Of a DNA stretch of 64,000 nt, positions 38,533 through 47,159 are shown one piece after another; position 1 is the first letter of the stretch, and each line of letters starts with the position of its first letter. The DNA is taken from assembly GCF_020405225.1 (NCBI RefSeq), contig NZ_CP084472.1, positions 1,116,001 to 1,180,000 on the forward strand, given 5' to 3'. The translations under genes were made by a program, and so were the position numbers. The DNA is from Natrinema sp. DC36. Its GTDB lineage: Archaea; Halobacteriota; Halobacteria; Halobacteriales; Natrialbaceae. The notes beneath the pieces were generated by a model. The model did no database searches, had not been told where the DNA came from, and saw only the letters and a program-made list of their open reading frames with translations.

Positions 38533-39380
38533 AGCTCGATCGCCCCGTGCTCGAGCGCGACGAACAACCCGGCCGCGGTGACGTCCGCCGTCGTCCCCGG
38601 GTTGATCCCGCGCTCGACGAGGTCGTCGGCGAAGGCCTCGACGGTGTCGCGATCCGTCTGGAGGGCGTCGTCCGCGACCAGCTCCGCGGCGCGGTCGGTC
38701 ACCTCTCGGGCGGTCGCCTCGTCGTGGCGCGTCGCGACGAGAGTGTCGGGCCGCTCGGCGAGCAGCGAGAGGAAGACCGCCGCGGTCCGCTCCGAGACCG
38801 TGCCGTCCGCCTCGGCGAGTCGTTCGGCGGCCCCGAACGACCGGTCGAATCCCCGGACCCACTCGCGAGCGACGTCGTCCCCCGGGACGCTTCGCTCCAT
38901 GACGTCGAACAGCGTCAGTCCGCGTTCCTCGAGGGCCGGAACCGCGTCCGAACCCCGGCGCACGTCGAGGGCCGTCATGTTCTCGGGCGGCTCGCCGACG
39001 CCCACGTCGACGTGATCGAACGCGCGGTAGAACGACGCCGCGTCGCCGACGGTCGTCTCCCGAACGACGGCCTCGGCGACGGGCTGGGAGAGGTCGTCGC
39101 GGGCGGCCCGCACGAGCGGGACGAGTAACAGTAGCGCCCCGAACTGGGTGTTTCCGCCCTCCTGGGCGGCCATCTCCTCGACGGCCCGCTCGAACGCCGG
39201 CCCGACCGCCGCGCCGTCGGCCGCCAGCTCGAGTCCCTCGCGAGCCCCCACCGCTCCGGCGAGGAAGTGTTCGAACCGCAGCTCCGCGAGGTCGCGGTGG
39301 CGGTCGACGTTGCCCGGTTTAGGCGTCCCCGCCACCTCGAGGAGCAGTGCCAGTTCCGCGTTCTGTGCCGGCGATCGCAT
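38529..39380 (-). CDS. CitG/MdcB-like triphosphoribosyl-dephospho-CoA synthase family protein
   Basis: A 283-residue protein with family motifs VAGTPKPGNVDRHRD (residues ~16-30), EGGNTQFGALLLLVPLV and GINPGTTADVTAAGLF near the end. In bacteria the enzyme makes a cofactor precursor from ATP and dephospho-CoA for citrate or malonate lyase. No such lyase is nearby, and this archaeal branch sits with DUF447 instead, so the true substrate is probably different. It is the first gene of the coupled pair. Confidence 0.85.
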   Translation of the reverse strand: MRSPAQNAELALLLEVAGTPKPGNVDRHRDLAELRFEHFLAGAVGAREGLELAADGAAVGPAFERAVEEMAAQEGGNTQFGALLLLVPLVRAARDDLSQPVAEAVVRETTVGDAASFYRAFDHVDVGVGEPPENMTALDVRRGSDAVPALEERGLTLFDVMERSVPGDDVAREWVRGFDRSFGAAERLAEADGTVSERTAAVFLSLLAERPDTLVATRHDEATAREVTDRAAELVADDALQTDRDTVEAFADDLVERGINPGTTADVTAAGLFVALEHGAIEL

Positions 39381-39515
39381 ACGTCCCGTTGCGTCCCGGG
39401 ATGGCTTAGGGATGCGGGTTGTTCGCTGGGGCTCCGGACCGCGAGACGGTGACCGAAGGTGGTAGACGGGTTCGCCGTCCCACTGCTTTAAGAGTCGAAA
39501 CGTAAACGATGGGGT

Positions 39516-39860
39516 ATGGGCTACGATACCGCAGCCAAGACCGATCCGGACTCAGTTATCGACGAGGAGTGGGGCGGCATGTGGTTCCTCAAGGAAGACC
39601 TCGCGACCGACGAACTCGGACTCTCCGTACTCGAACTCGAGCCCGGTGGCAAGGGCATGGAACACGCCGAGGCCGAGTCCGGGCAGGAGGAGGTGTACTA
39701 CGTGGTCGAGGGAACAATCGATATCGAGCTTTCAGACGCAGACGAGACGGTGACGCTCGAGACGGACGAGGCGATTCGATTGGATCCCGAGGAGACCCGA
39801 CAGATCCACAACCGCGGCGACGAGCGCGCGAAGCTCGTGCTGGTTGGCGCGCCGCTGTGA
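39516..39860 (+). CDS. Cupin-domain protein
   Basis: A 114-residue single cupin. Motif 1 is GMEHAEAESGQEEVYYVVEG, with His replacing part of the usual G(X)5HXH; motif 2 is IRLDPEETRQIHNRG. One metal ligand of the canonical set is therefore changed (MEHAEAE instead of HxH), so metal binding is uncertain. ATG at 39516 follows CTTTAAG (39484-39490) by ~29 bases. An overlapping longer frame from 39509 is a shadow. Confidence 0.85.
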   Translation: MGYDTAAKTDPDSVIDEEWGGMWFLKEDLATDELGLSVLELEPGGKGMEHAEAESGQEEVYYVVEGTIDIELSDADETVTLETDEAIRLDPEETRQIHNRGDERAKLVLVGAPL

Positions 39861-39921
39861 GGTGCCGTCGCTGTCCGCTGTAATGTCACGATTGCTGTAC
39901 AAAAGACTGGTTCTAACGCGG

Positions 39922-40332
39922 TTACCGATCGGGACGAGGGGCGTTTTCCGCGGCGTCGACCTCGTCCGGTTTCTCTACGCGCGAGTAGAGTTCTTGCCAG
40001 TGTTCCTCGACGAAGACGTCGTTCCGGTCAAAGAGTTCACGAGCGCTCTCCGTAAGACCGTAGAACTTGCTTGGTTGGTCGTTCGTCCGCTGCCCGCGGG
40101 GGAACGCGACGACTTCGACGACCCCTGCGTCGATGAGGGTATTCAGATGGTCGCGAACCGTCGTTCGGTGTAGCCCGGTCGTGAACTCCAACTCCTTCAT
40201 CGAGGGGAGGGACTGCGGGTGGGCGACGATGTCCGCAACGATGTCTCGGCGTGATTCTTCTGCCAGCGCTTCAGCGACGCTAAAGAACCGTGTATCGTCG
40301 CGAGGGGCAGCCGAAGCACCAGTCCGTGGCAT
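39922..40332 (-). CDS. Winged-helix transcriptional regulator
   Basis: A 136-residue ArsR/MarR-like regulator: FFSVAEALAEESRRDIVADI, then the HTH SMKELEFTTGLHRTTVRDHLNTLIDAGVVEVVAFPRG and a wing ending FYGLTESARELF. ATG at 40332 (MPRTGASAAPRDD) is favoured over the frame start at 40425. It faces the gene at 40439 across a ~106-base shared promoter region, so it may regulate that gene and itself. Confidence 0.8.
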   Translation of the reverse strand: MPRTGASAAPRDDTRFFSVAEALAEESRRDIVADIVAHPQSLPSMKELEFTTGLHRTTVRDHLNTLIDAGVVEVVAFPRGQRTNDQPSKFYGLTESARELFDRNDVFVEEHWQELYSRVEKPDEVDAAENAPRPDR

Positions 40333-40438
40333 CTCACTCGGACGTACAGGTTCCGCATAGATAACGATGTGGGGCGCCACCCACATCAACGAGCTAAGGT
40401 TTAAAGATTGACTAGTGTCGGGCAATCAGCGCTTCGTA

Positions 40439-41032
40439 ATGGCCGAGGATCGATTGCAGCAGCTTATCGAGGACACGCTCACGTACTCCGAGAGAGGGGA
40501 GGCGGAATTGAAAATCGAGGACTATCGATCCCTTCGACGTGCACTTCACACGGACGTCCTCGATATAATCGCTGCTGACCGGTCGTTTTTCGTCCTCGGA
40601 AGTTACAACGACGAGGAAAAACGCCGTCTCGGGAAAACCGTCGAGCAGCTCTACAATGATGGACATGCATTTCTGTTAGATGATACACTCGAGGTGTGGG
40701 AAAACTGGACGACGCACTTCAAAATCTACGCGGATCGGGCAACGCACATCATCGGCGTGTTCGAACACGCTGACGGCGGCCACGAGTGGGAAGCTGGATA
40801 CCTGGACCATCGCGAATATCGGCGGAAGACGTACATCTTGAAGCGTCGGTACCCATCGACGGTGCCGACAGACGAACCATTCGACGGGATGATGGCCCAC
40901 TACATGCTCCTCGTGGACCGACGCGGACAGCTCGTCGAATGGGACGGCGACGAAAACGCGTCAGCGGCCGAATTAGAACGCAGTCTCGAAGCCGCAATCG
41001 ACGAGTTCCGCGATTCTGAGCTCTCCTCGTAG
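40439..41032 (+). CDS. Unknown protein with SLOG/TIR-like nucleotide-binding look
   Basis: A 197-residue soluble protein. An N-terminal helical part (1-45) leads to an alpha/beta domain: SFFVLGSYNDEEKRRLGKTVEQL (49-71), ATHIIGVFEHADGGHEWEAGYLDH (101-124) and KTYILKRRYPS (130-140). The strand, helix and charged E-x-G (HEWEAGYLD, 115-123) order resembles TIR-like and SLOG-like nucleotide-binding folds, in which an acidic residue before G/Y is catalytic. A TTTAAAG box (~40399) gives leaderless spacing to ATG at 40439. Function is not established; this is shape-based inference. Confidence 0.55.
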   Translation: MAEDRLQQLIEDTLTYSERGEAELKIEDYRSLRRALHTDVLDIIAADRSFFVLGSYNDEEKRRLGKTVEQLYNDGHAFLLDDTLEVWENWTTHFKIYADRATHIIGVFEHADGGHEWEAGYLDHREYRRKTYILKRRYPSTVPTDEPFDGMMAHYMLLVDRRGQLVEWDGDENASAAELERSLEAAIDEFRDSELSS

Positions 41033-41140
41033 ATACGCTCTCCCGTTTCTCATTGCAGTCGTTGTACTGACCGCCCTTCGTTCAGCCCTCGACCGGTATT
41101 CGACGACCGTCGTCGACAGAAGCCGGAGTGCCGACGATCG

Positions 41141-41785
41141 TCAGGACTCGAGGTCGCGCTGTCGGCCCTTCGGCACCATCGAGCGCAGTTCGCCGTGGAC
41201 GTAGAGGCCGACGCCGAGCGGTTCGCGCGCGTCGCGCTCGACGGCCTCTTCTCGCGGGCTTCGCCCGCTCGAACTGTTCGAGGCGCGCAGCGCCTCGCTT
41301 TCACCCTCTCGCGATGATCGGCCCTCCGGCCCGACCCCGACATCGTGGGCGGCGATGAGATAGCCCCAGTCGCCATCCCACTCGAGTTCCTGGTCCTCGC
41401 CGGCCGCGAATCGGCGGGCCTGCTCGCGCTCGAGTTCGATCACGCACTCGGTCGCGTGCGTGCCGAAACGCTGGACGAAGTCCGTCGTGGGCTTCCAGTG
41501 CTCCTGTCGGGTCCGCAGGCAGGTCATGCCGATCGCCTCGATTTCGATGGGCGTCGGCGCGTCGCCGGCGTAGATCCAGATCTTGCCCGCGCCCTTCTCC
41601 CAGAAGGTGAAGTCGTCGAACGTCTCGGACGGAATGCCGAACCGATCGGCGAAGAGAGTGACCACCTCCTCGCGCGTGGCCCGGCCCTCGACGGTTCGCT
41701 CCGCTTCGGTCGCGGGCAGTCGATCGAACCGCTGGCCGTCGTTCGTCTCCGGTAGGGTGCCGTCGCCATCTCGTTCGTCGCTCAT
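41141..41785 (-). CDS. PUA-like partner protein of the RNA methyltransferase
   Basis: A 214-residue protein. Residues ~35-150 and 189-210 match the C-terminal RNA-binding part seen fused to NOL1/NOP2-type methyltransferases (FWEKGAGKIWIYAGDAP, GYLIAAHDVGVG, and LGVGLYVHGELRSMVPKGRQRDL). Here it is separate but overlaps the methyltransferase gene by four bases (ATGA). Residues ~152-188 are a Ser/Arg/Glu low-complexity insertion encoded by hairpin DNA (41222-41332), interrupting what looks like one beta-domain. I believe the haloarchaeal name is DUF7122, with moderate certainty. Confidence 0.75.
   Translation of the reverse strand: MSDERDGDGTLPETNDGQRFDRLPATEAERTVEGRATREEVVTLFADRFGIPSETFDDFTFWEKGAGKIWIYAGDAPTPIEIEAIGMTCLRTRQEHWKPTTDFVQRFGTHATECVIELEREQARRFAAGEDQELEWDGDWGYLIAAHDVGVGPEGRSSREGESEALRASNSSSGRSPREEAVERDAREPLGVGLYVHGELRSMVPKGRQRDLES
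41222..41332. repeat. Hairpin-rich insertion inside the PUA-like gene
   Basis: Three hairpins in a row: GCGGGC/GCCCGC with loop TTC (41254-41268), GAGGCGC/GCGCCTC with loop GCA (41280-41296), and TCGGCC/GGCCCGA (41318-41333, imperfect). The length keeps the reading frame and adds ~37 residues of low complexity. It looks like a dispersed haloarchaeal palindromic sequence that landed in a gene. Confidence 0.65.
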
Positions 41786-42693
41786 TCGGCGGTCACCTCC
41801 AGTTTCGCGACGAAGAAGCCGCCCGTGTCGTTCTGGTGTGGATAGATCCGGGCCGCGTTTTCGAGACTCGAGTCGAACGCCTCGCCGTCCCACTCGGTCA
41901 ATCCCGGCGAGTGCTCGAGGCCGAGGTCGAAGTCGACGACGCGGCAGGATTCGGTCTCGAGCGCGTGCTGGACGACGGCTTCGTTCTCCTCGGGCGCGAA
42001 GGTACACGTCGAGTAGACGACGGTCCCGTCCTCACGGGTGGCCTGGATCGCACGCCGGAGGATCCCCTTCTGGATACCCGCGACGGAGGAGATGTGCCCC
42101 TCGGACCAGTTATCGAGCGCGTCGGGGTTCTTCCGGATCGTCCCCTCGCAGGAACAGGGCGCGTCGACGAGCGTACGGTCGAACTCGTCGAAGTCGAAGC
42201 GCTCGAGCGAGTAGTTGCGCGCGTCGGCGTTGGTCACCGCGAGGCTGGTCGCGCCGAGCCGTTCGGCGTTGAATCGCAGCGCGGAGATGCGCCCGAGGTT
42301 GTTGTCGTTCGCGACGACCGTTCCGCGGTCGTCCATCAGCGCCGCGATCTGGGTCGCCTTCCCGCCGGGAGCGGCACAGCAGTCCCAGACTCGCTCCCCT
42401 GGATCGGGATCGAGGACGACCGGCGGCACCGCCGAGACCTCCTCCTGCCCGTGGGTAAAGCCGTGAAAGGAGGTCCACGTCGAACCCGGCGAGTCGGTCT
42501 CGAGGTCCAGAACCCGCGGGTTCCAGTCGGCCTGCTCGAAGGCTACGCCCTCCTCCGCGAGGGCCGCGAGCGTCCGCTCGACGGAGGCTTTGATCGTATT
42601 GACGCGGACGGCGTTGCCGAGGGGCCGCTCGCAGGCCGCGAGAAAGGCGTCGAAGTCGTCGATGATCGGTCGATACCGCTCGAGTGGCTCCAT
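41782..42693 (-). CDS. NOL1/NOP2/Sun (RsmB) family RNA cytosine-C5 methyltransferase
   Basis: A 303-residue enzyme that adds a methyl group to cytosine C5 of tRNA or rRNA with S-adenosylmethionine. Motifs: SAM site VWDCCAAPGGKATQIAALM (103-120), DAPCSCEGT with Cys180, and YSTCTFAPEENE with Cys230. The two cysteines are the family's release and nucleophile residues. It is shorter than relatives with a fused PUA domain; that part seems supplied by the overlapping downstream gene. Confidence 0.92.
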   Translation of the reverse strand: MEPLERYRPIIDDFDAFLAACERPLGNAVRVNTIKASVERTLAALAEEGVAFEQADWNPRVLDLETDSPGSTWTSFHGFTHGQEEVSAVPPVVLDPDPGERVWDCCAAPGGKATQIAALMDDRGTVVANDNNLGRISALRFNAERLGATSLAVTNADARNYSLERFDFDEFDRTLVDAPCSCEGTIRKNPDALDNWSEGHISSVAGIQKGILRRAIQATREDGTVVYSTCTFAPEENEAVVQHALETESCRVVDFDLGLEHSPGLTEWDGEAFDSSLENAARIYPHQNDTGGFFVAKLEVTAE

Positions 42694-42850
42694 CGAGCGC
42701 GGATTCGAGTGCGCGGCGCTTGTGCGTTTCGAAGGCGAGGGAAGCGGACCGTCGCTGCGGTCGCGACTGTATACCGCTGCCTATCTCAGCGGATCTCTCA
42801 ATAGGCCTCCTAGAAACCGCTTTCAGCGAAGGTGAGAGACGTGCGTTCGT

Positions 42851-43066
42851 ATGTCAACGGGTTCACCGAGCGACGACGAATCGGCGCGAACGCAGGCGAC
42901 CCTGGAGTCGCGGGACCGTTCGACCGAGTGTCCCCTCTGTCAACTGACCGGCGAGAGTCCAGACCACGTCTATCGCCACCTCCAGGTCGGTCACCGGAAG
43001 AGCGATATCGCGGACGCGCTCGTCGATGTCATCTCGGCTCGAGAAGAAACACCGCTCTCCGAGTAA
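42851..43066 (+). CDS. Small C2H2-like zinc-finger protein
   Basis: A 71-residue protein with one finger: CPLCQLTGESPDHVYRHLQVGH (residues ~27-48 in outline; C-x2-C, then H-x4-H). Flanks are acidic. Haloarchaea have many such one-finger proteins and some act in gene regulation. It is divergent from the methyltransferase gene (157-base gap). Confidence 0.75.
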   Translation: MSTGSPSDDESARTQATLESRDRSTECPLCQLTGESPDHVYRHLQVGHRKSDIADALVDVISAREETPLSE

Positions 43067-43154
43067 AGGCGCGGGGCCGTTGGCGACGACACCCGGCCGC
43101 TTGCGCTGTCGTGCCGCCCTCGATTTTATGCCGCTGACGGCCGTCGGTCCGAGT

Positions 43155-43901
43155 ATGGCCGAAATCCGCGTGCAAGGGCCGGAACCGGAACTCGAGAATC
43201 CGACGCTGGTCGAGGGGTTCCCGGGCGTCGGTCTCGTCGGGAAAATCGCAACCGATCACCTCGTCGAGGAACTCGAGATGCGCTACTACGCGAGCGTCCA
43301 CTGCGAGGGACTGCCCCGGATCGGCGTCTATCGGAGCGGTGATCGAACGGTGCGGCCGCCAGTGCGGCTCTACGTCAGCGAGGACCACGACCTCATCGCC
43401 CTCCAGAGCGACACGCCGATCGCCTCGCAGGCCGTCGAGAGCGTCGCCGACTGCCTGACCGGCTGGATCGTCGAACGGGAGGCCACCCCGATCTACCTCA
43501 GCGGACTGCCCGCCGAACGCGACGGCGATAATCGACCTGCTCTCTACGGGATCGCGACCGGCAACGGCGGCGATCGACTCGAGGCGGCCGATATCCCGAT
43601 TCCGTCGGAGGACGGCGTTATCACCGGGCCGACGGGGGCGCTCATCAACCGCGCCGCACAGGAAGACTACGGTAGCCTCGGCCTCGTCGTCGAGTGCAGC
43701 CCGCAGTTCCCCGACCCCGAAGCCGCGAGCGTCCTGCTCGAGGACGGTATCGCGCCGGTCACCGACCTCGAGGTCGACGTTCAGGAACTCGTCGACCACG
43801 CCGAGGAGATCCGGGCGAAACGAGAGCAGTTGGCCCAGCAGATGCAGGCGATCGGCCAGGACGAGAGTTCGCAGGCCCAGCCGTTGCGGATGTACCAGTA
43901 G
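43155..43901 (+). CDS. Proteasome assembly chaperone (PAC2) family protein
   Basis: A 248-residue PAC2 protein: TLVEGFPGVGLVGKIATDHLVEEL, PRIGVYRSGDRTVRPPVRLYVS, VIVEREATPIYLSGLP-like strands and GPTGALINRA. Related eukaryotic proteins help build the 20S proteasome; archaeal members are thought to have a similar chaperone role. The C-terminal ~35 residues are a Gln/Glu helix. ATG at 43155 is supported by a GATTTTATG box ~27 bases upstream; the frame to 43026 is an over-read. Confidence 0.87.
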   Translation: MAEIRVQGPEPELENPTLVEGFPGVGLVGKIATDHLVEELEMRYYASVHCEGLPRIGVYRSGDRTVRPPVRLYVSEDHDLIALQSDTPIASQAVESVADCLTGWIVEREATPIYLSGLPAERDGDNRPALYGIATGNGGDRLEAADIPIPSEDGVITGPTGALINRAAQEDYGSLGLVVECSPQFPDPEAASVLLEDGIAPVTDLEVDVQELVDHAEEIRAKREQLAQQMQAIGQDESSQAQPLRMYQ

Positions 43902-44040
43902 AAGAAGTGGGTAATACGGGTTCTACATTCAGCGAACCCGCAACTACTCCTCCCCGTCTACAACCCTTTCTGTTTTCGCTACCAGCGTCTTGTCGGCATC
44001 ATCTTTAGATAACCCTGTCTGATGCTAGAAACCGTACGTT

Positions 44041-44364
44041 ATGGCTCGTGAGACAGCACCACCTTCTCGAGAGGAGATCGAAGAACGCATTCAACAGGTC
44101 GGTAGATACTCCCGCATGGTTCGTATCGGACTGCTGATCATACTAACTGCGTTTCTGTTAGCCGTTGGTATCGTTCTTCCCGCAAATCTTGAGAGCCCAT
44201 CACAGGCAATCGAGTCGATACTGATGCCGCTCACGTTCGTCGGACTGGGGACCATCTTGTACGGAATTGGAATGCATCTTCACTTGATGCATTTAAATCT
44301 CGTCCGCCAGTTACAGCCTGAACCGACGGACGACCAACGGTCAGCTCCCAACTCAGACGACTGA
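44041..44364 (+). CDS. Small two-helix membrane protein
   Basis: A 107-residue protein. A charged helix (1-25) is followed by two membrane helices (~28-48 and ~61-80) and an acidic tail. The DNA is less GC-rich than neighbours. A CTTTAGATAA element lies ~30 bases upstream. No family recognised. Confidence 0.65.
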   Translation: MARETAPPSREEIEERIQQVGRYSRMVRIGLLIILTAFLLAVGIVLPANLESPSQAIESILMPLTFVGLGTILYGIGMHLHLMHLNLVRQLQPEPTDDQRSAPNSDD

Positions 44365-44606
44365 TTTCGAGCGAAACGCAGAATCGAGTGCGTTCAGTTC
44401 ACATCTGTCGTTACCGAACCGCCCGATACAGTGTCACACCTGTCTAACGAAAGCGTCATACCATCTATCGGTAGCGGGTCCCCCTTCGCTCTCTCGGCGA
44501 GCGCCGAAGGATGTGACTACCAGTCAGCCGGCGAAACTACGATTCACGCCCCGACATCCCGAAAGTCAAGCTAACGTATATCACGACCACGGGTGGTCCT
44601 AGCGGT

Positions 44607-46031
44607 ATGTCACGCGAGACAGAACTCACGCGGCTCTCCGCAGTGAAGCTCGCCGCTCGAATCCGCGACGGTGACGTAACAGCGACCGAGGCCGTCGAGA
44701 CCCACCTCGAGCGGATCGACGAGCGAGACGACGAGATCAACGCCTTCGTCACGGTCTGTGCAGACGAGGCGCTCGAGGCTGCCGCAGAAGCCGACCGGGC
44801 GCTCGAAGAGGGCGAGAACGGTGGACCGCTCCACGGTGTCCCGCTCGCGCTGAAGGATCTCGGCGCGCAGAAAGCGGGCGTCCGCCACACGTACGGTTCG
44901 GCGCTCTTCGCGGACCACGTCGCGGATCGGACCGCGGCGATCGTCGAGCGCCTCGAGGACGCCGGTGCGATCGTGATCGGGAAGACGAACACGCCGGAGC
45001 TGGGTCACAAGGGGACGACCGACAACGAGGTGATCGGTCCGACCGCGTCGCCGATCGACACCGACCTCAATGCGGGCGGCTCCTCGGGGGGCTCGGCGGC
45101 GGCGGTTTCGGCCGGGATGACCCCGATCGCGACGGGGAGCGACGCGGGCGGCTCGCTGCGAATCCCGGCCGCGGCCTGCGGGGTCTACGGGTTCAAGCCG
45201 ACGTTCGGGCTCGTCCCCGACGACGGCAGACCGAGCGCGTTCGGCCGAGAGCTCCAGCACGTCACGAAGGGGCCGATGACCCGAACCGTCAAAGACGCCG
45301 CGCTCATGCTGTCAGTGATGGCCGGTCCGCACGCCGCCGATCCGAACGCCGTTCCCATCGAGATCGACTACCGCGGGGCCCTCGAGCGGTCGATCGACGA
45401 CTACCGGATCGCGTACAGTCCGGACCTCGACGTCTTCCCGGTCGCGGACGAGGTCCGGGCGGTCGTCGACGGCGCGGTCGACGCGCTGGCGGCTACCGGC
45501 GCGACCGTCGAGACAGTGTCCGTCGACCACGGCTACTCGATGGCCGAACTGGGTGAGGCCGCGATGCCCGCGTACACGACGTCCGTCCTCGAGAGCGCGA
45601 CGATCGTCGAGGAGGCTCACGGCGTGGATTTCCGAGAGCGGTCCGACGAGGTCTCCGACAGCCTGCTCGCGATGCTCCACGTCGCCGACGAGTACGGCCC
45701 CGCGGACGTCGCCCGGTCGGGAATCGTCAGAACGGGCGTCTACGACGCCATCGAGGGCGTGCTGGCGGAATACGACCTGCTGGTGGCACCGACGCTCTCG
45801 CGCGCCGACGTGGGACTCCACGCCGACCTCGGGGCCGAGGCCTGGGAATGGCCGATGACGTGGCCGTTCAACTGGACCGGCCACCCCGTCGCGTCCGCGC
45901 CCGCCGGCCTGACGAACCGCGGCCACCCCGTCGGCCTGCAACTCGTCGGTGGCCGGTTCGCCGACGACGACGTCCTCGCGGCGAGCGCGGCGCTCGAGCG
46001 CGAGCGGCCCTGGGACCATCTCTACGAATGA
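44607..46031 (+). CDS. Amidase (amidase signature family)
   Basis: A 474-residue hydrolase that releases ammonia or amines from amides. The Ser-cis-Ser-Lys triad is visible: Lys83 in LALKDLG, the cis-Ser in the run GGSSGGSAAAVSAG (157-170), and the nucleophile Ser183 in GSDAGGSLRIPAA. The length is typical. It lacks gatC or other GatCAB partners nearby, so a free-standing amidase rather than GatA is likely. A CGTATATCA box lies ~30 bases upstream. Confidence 0.9.
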   Translation: MSRETELTRLSAVKLAARIRDGDVTATEAVETHLERIDERDDEINAFVTVCADEALEAAAEADRALEEGENGGPLHGVPLALKDLGAQKAGVRHTYGSALFADHVADRTAAIVERLEDAGAIVIGKTNTPELGHKGTTDNEVIGPTASPIDTDLNAGGSSGGSAAAVSAGMTPIATGSDAGGSLRIPAAACGVYGFKPTFGLVPDDGRPSAFGRELQHVTKGPMTRTVKDAALMLSVMAGPHAADPNAVPIEIDYRGALERSIDDYRIAYSPDLDVFPVADEVRAVVDGAVDALAATGATVETVSVDHGYSMAELGEAAMPAYTTSVLESATIVEEAHGVDFRERSDEVSDSLLAMLHVADEYGPADVARSGIVRTGVYDAIEGVLAEYDLLVAPTLSRADVGLHADLGAEAWEWPMTWPFNWTGHPVASAPAGLTNRGHPVGLQLVGGRFADDDVLAASAALERERPWDHLYE

Positions 46032-46169
46032 CTCGAGAAACTGCCGAGACGACGACCCACGGGTGACGGTCTCGAGGCACATACTGCCACCCCGTTACAC
46101 CCGCTGTCGCACGGCGAACCGCTGTCCGCAACCCAAACCCATTTTCACGTTCTCCCCCATCGTTCGAAC

Positions 46170-47012
46170 ATGGGAACTGAAGACGCAGAAGCGATCGCTC
46201 CAGGCACGTGTCCGACCGCCAGCGGCATGCCGATGCTCGGCCTCGGCACCTGGCAGAACGACGATCCCGAGCAGTGCGTCGAGAGCGTTCGGACGGCCCT
46301 CGAGACGGGCTATCGACACATCGACACCGCCCAAGCCTACGGCAATGAAGACGCCGTCGGTGACGGTATCGCGGCCGCTGACGTCGACCGCGAAGAGATA
46401 TTCCTCGCGACCAAGCTCTGGACGTCGAACCTCGCATACGACGACGTCCTCGAGACGGCTCGAGACAGCCTCGACCGGCTGGGCGTCGACTCGCTCGACC
46501 TGCTGTACGTCCACTGGCCGTCGGGGGAGTACGACCCCGAGGAGACCCTGTCGGCCCTCTCCGAACTGTACGACGAGGGGCTGATCGAGAACGCCGGGGT
46601 CAGTAACTTCCTCCCCGAAGACCTGGAGGTGGCCGTCGACGCCTGCGACGCGCCGATCTTCGCAAATCAGGTCGAACTCCACCCGCTGCTTCCCCAGGAG
46701 GAGGTCCGAGAGGCCTGTGACAACTACGACGTGGAGGTCGTCGGCTACTCGCCGCTGGCACGCGGGCAAGTCTTTAACCAGGCCGAGATTCAGGAGGTCG
46801 CCGCGAAACACGATGCCAGCGAGGCGCAGGTCAGCCTCGCCTGGGCGCGCGAGAAGGGGGTCACCACGATTCCGAAAGCGACCGGCGCGGACCACATCGG
46901 CGACAACTGGGAGTCGCTGACCGTGGAACTCGATCGGGAGGATATCGACACGATCGACGCGATCGACGAGACGAGCCGCCAGGTCGACCCCGACTTCGCC
47001 CCCTGGAACTGA
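46170..47012 (+). CDS. Aldo/keto reductase
   Basis: A 280-residue TIM-barrel oxidoreductase that reduces aldehydes and ketones with NADPH. The tetrad is complete: Asp52 and Tyr57 (IDTAQAYGNE), Lys82 (ATKLWTS) and His115 (LLYVHWPSG). The cofactor end TTIPKATGADHIGDNW is normal. It is probably a single gene following the amidase (gap ~140 bases). The natural substrate is unknown. Confidence 0.93.
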   Translation: MGTEDAEAIAPGTCPTASGMPMLGLGTWQNDDPEQCVESVRTALETGYRHIDTAQAYGNEDAVGDGIAAADVDREEIFLATKLWTSNLAYDDVLETARDSLDRLGVDSLDLLYVHWPSGEYDPEETLSALSELYDEGLIENAGVSNFLPEDLEVAVDACDAPIFANQVELHPLLPQEEVREACDNYDVEVVGYSPLARGQVFNQAEIQEVAAKHDASEAQVSLAWAREKGVTTIPKATGADHIGDNWESLTVELDREDIDTIDAIDETSRQVDPDFAPWN

Positions 47013-47159
47013 TCGACGACGGGTTGCACAGCGCTCATTTGAATCGCTCCGTTCACCGTCGATAGCCGCTGTACGGTCTCACATCGGGGCTATCATCGAC
47101 ATATCACTCGGAAAGAAAAAGCAGGAAAGTTTACGGTACACCGGCTTTTTGGCTCGCGT

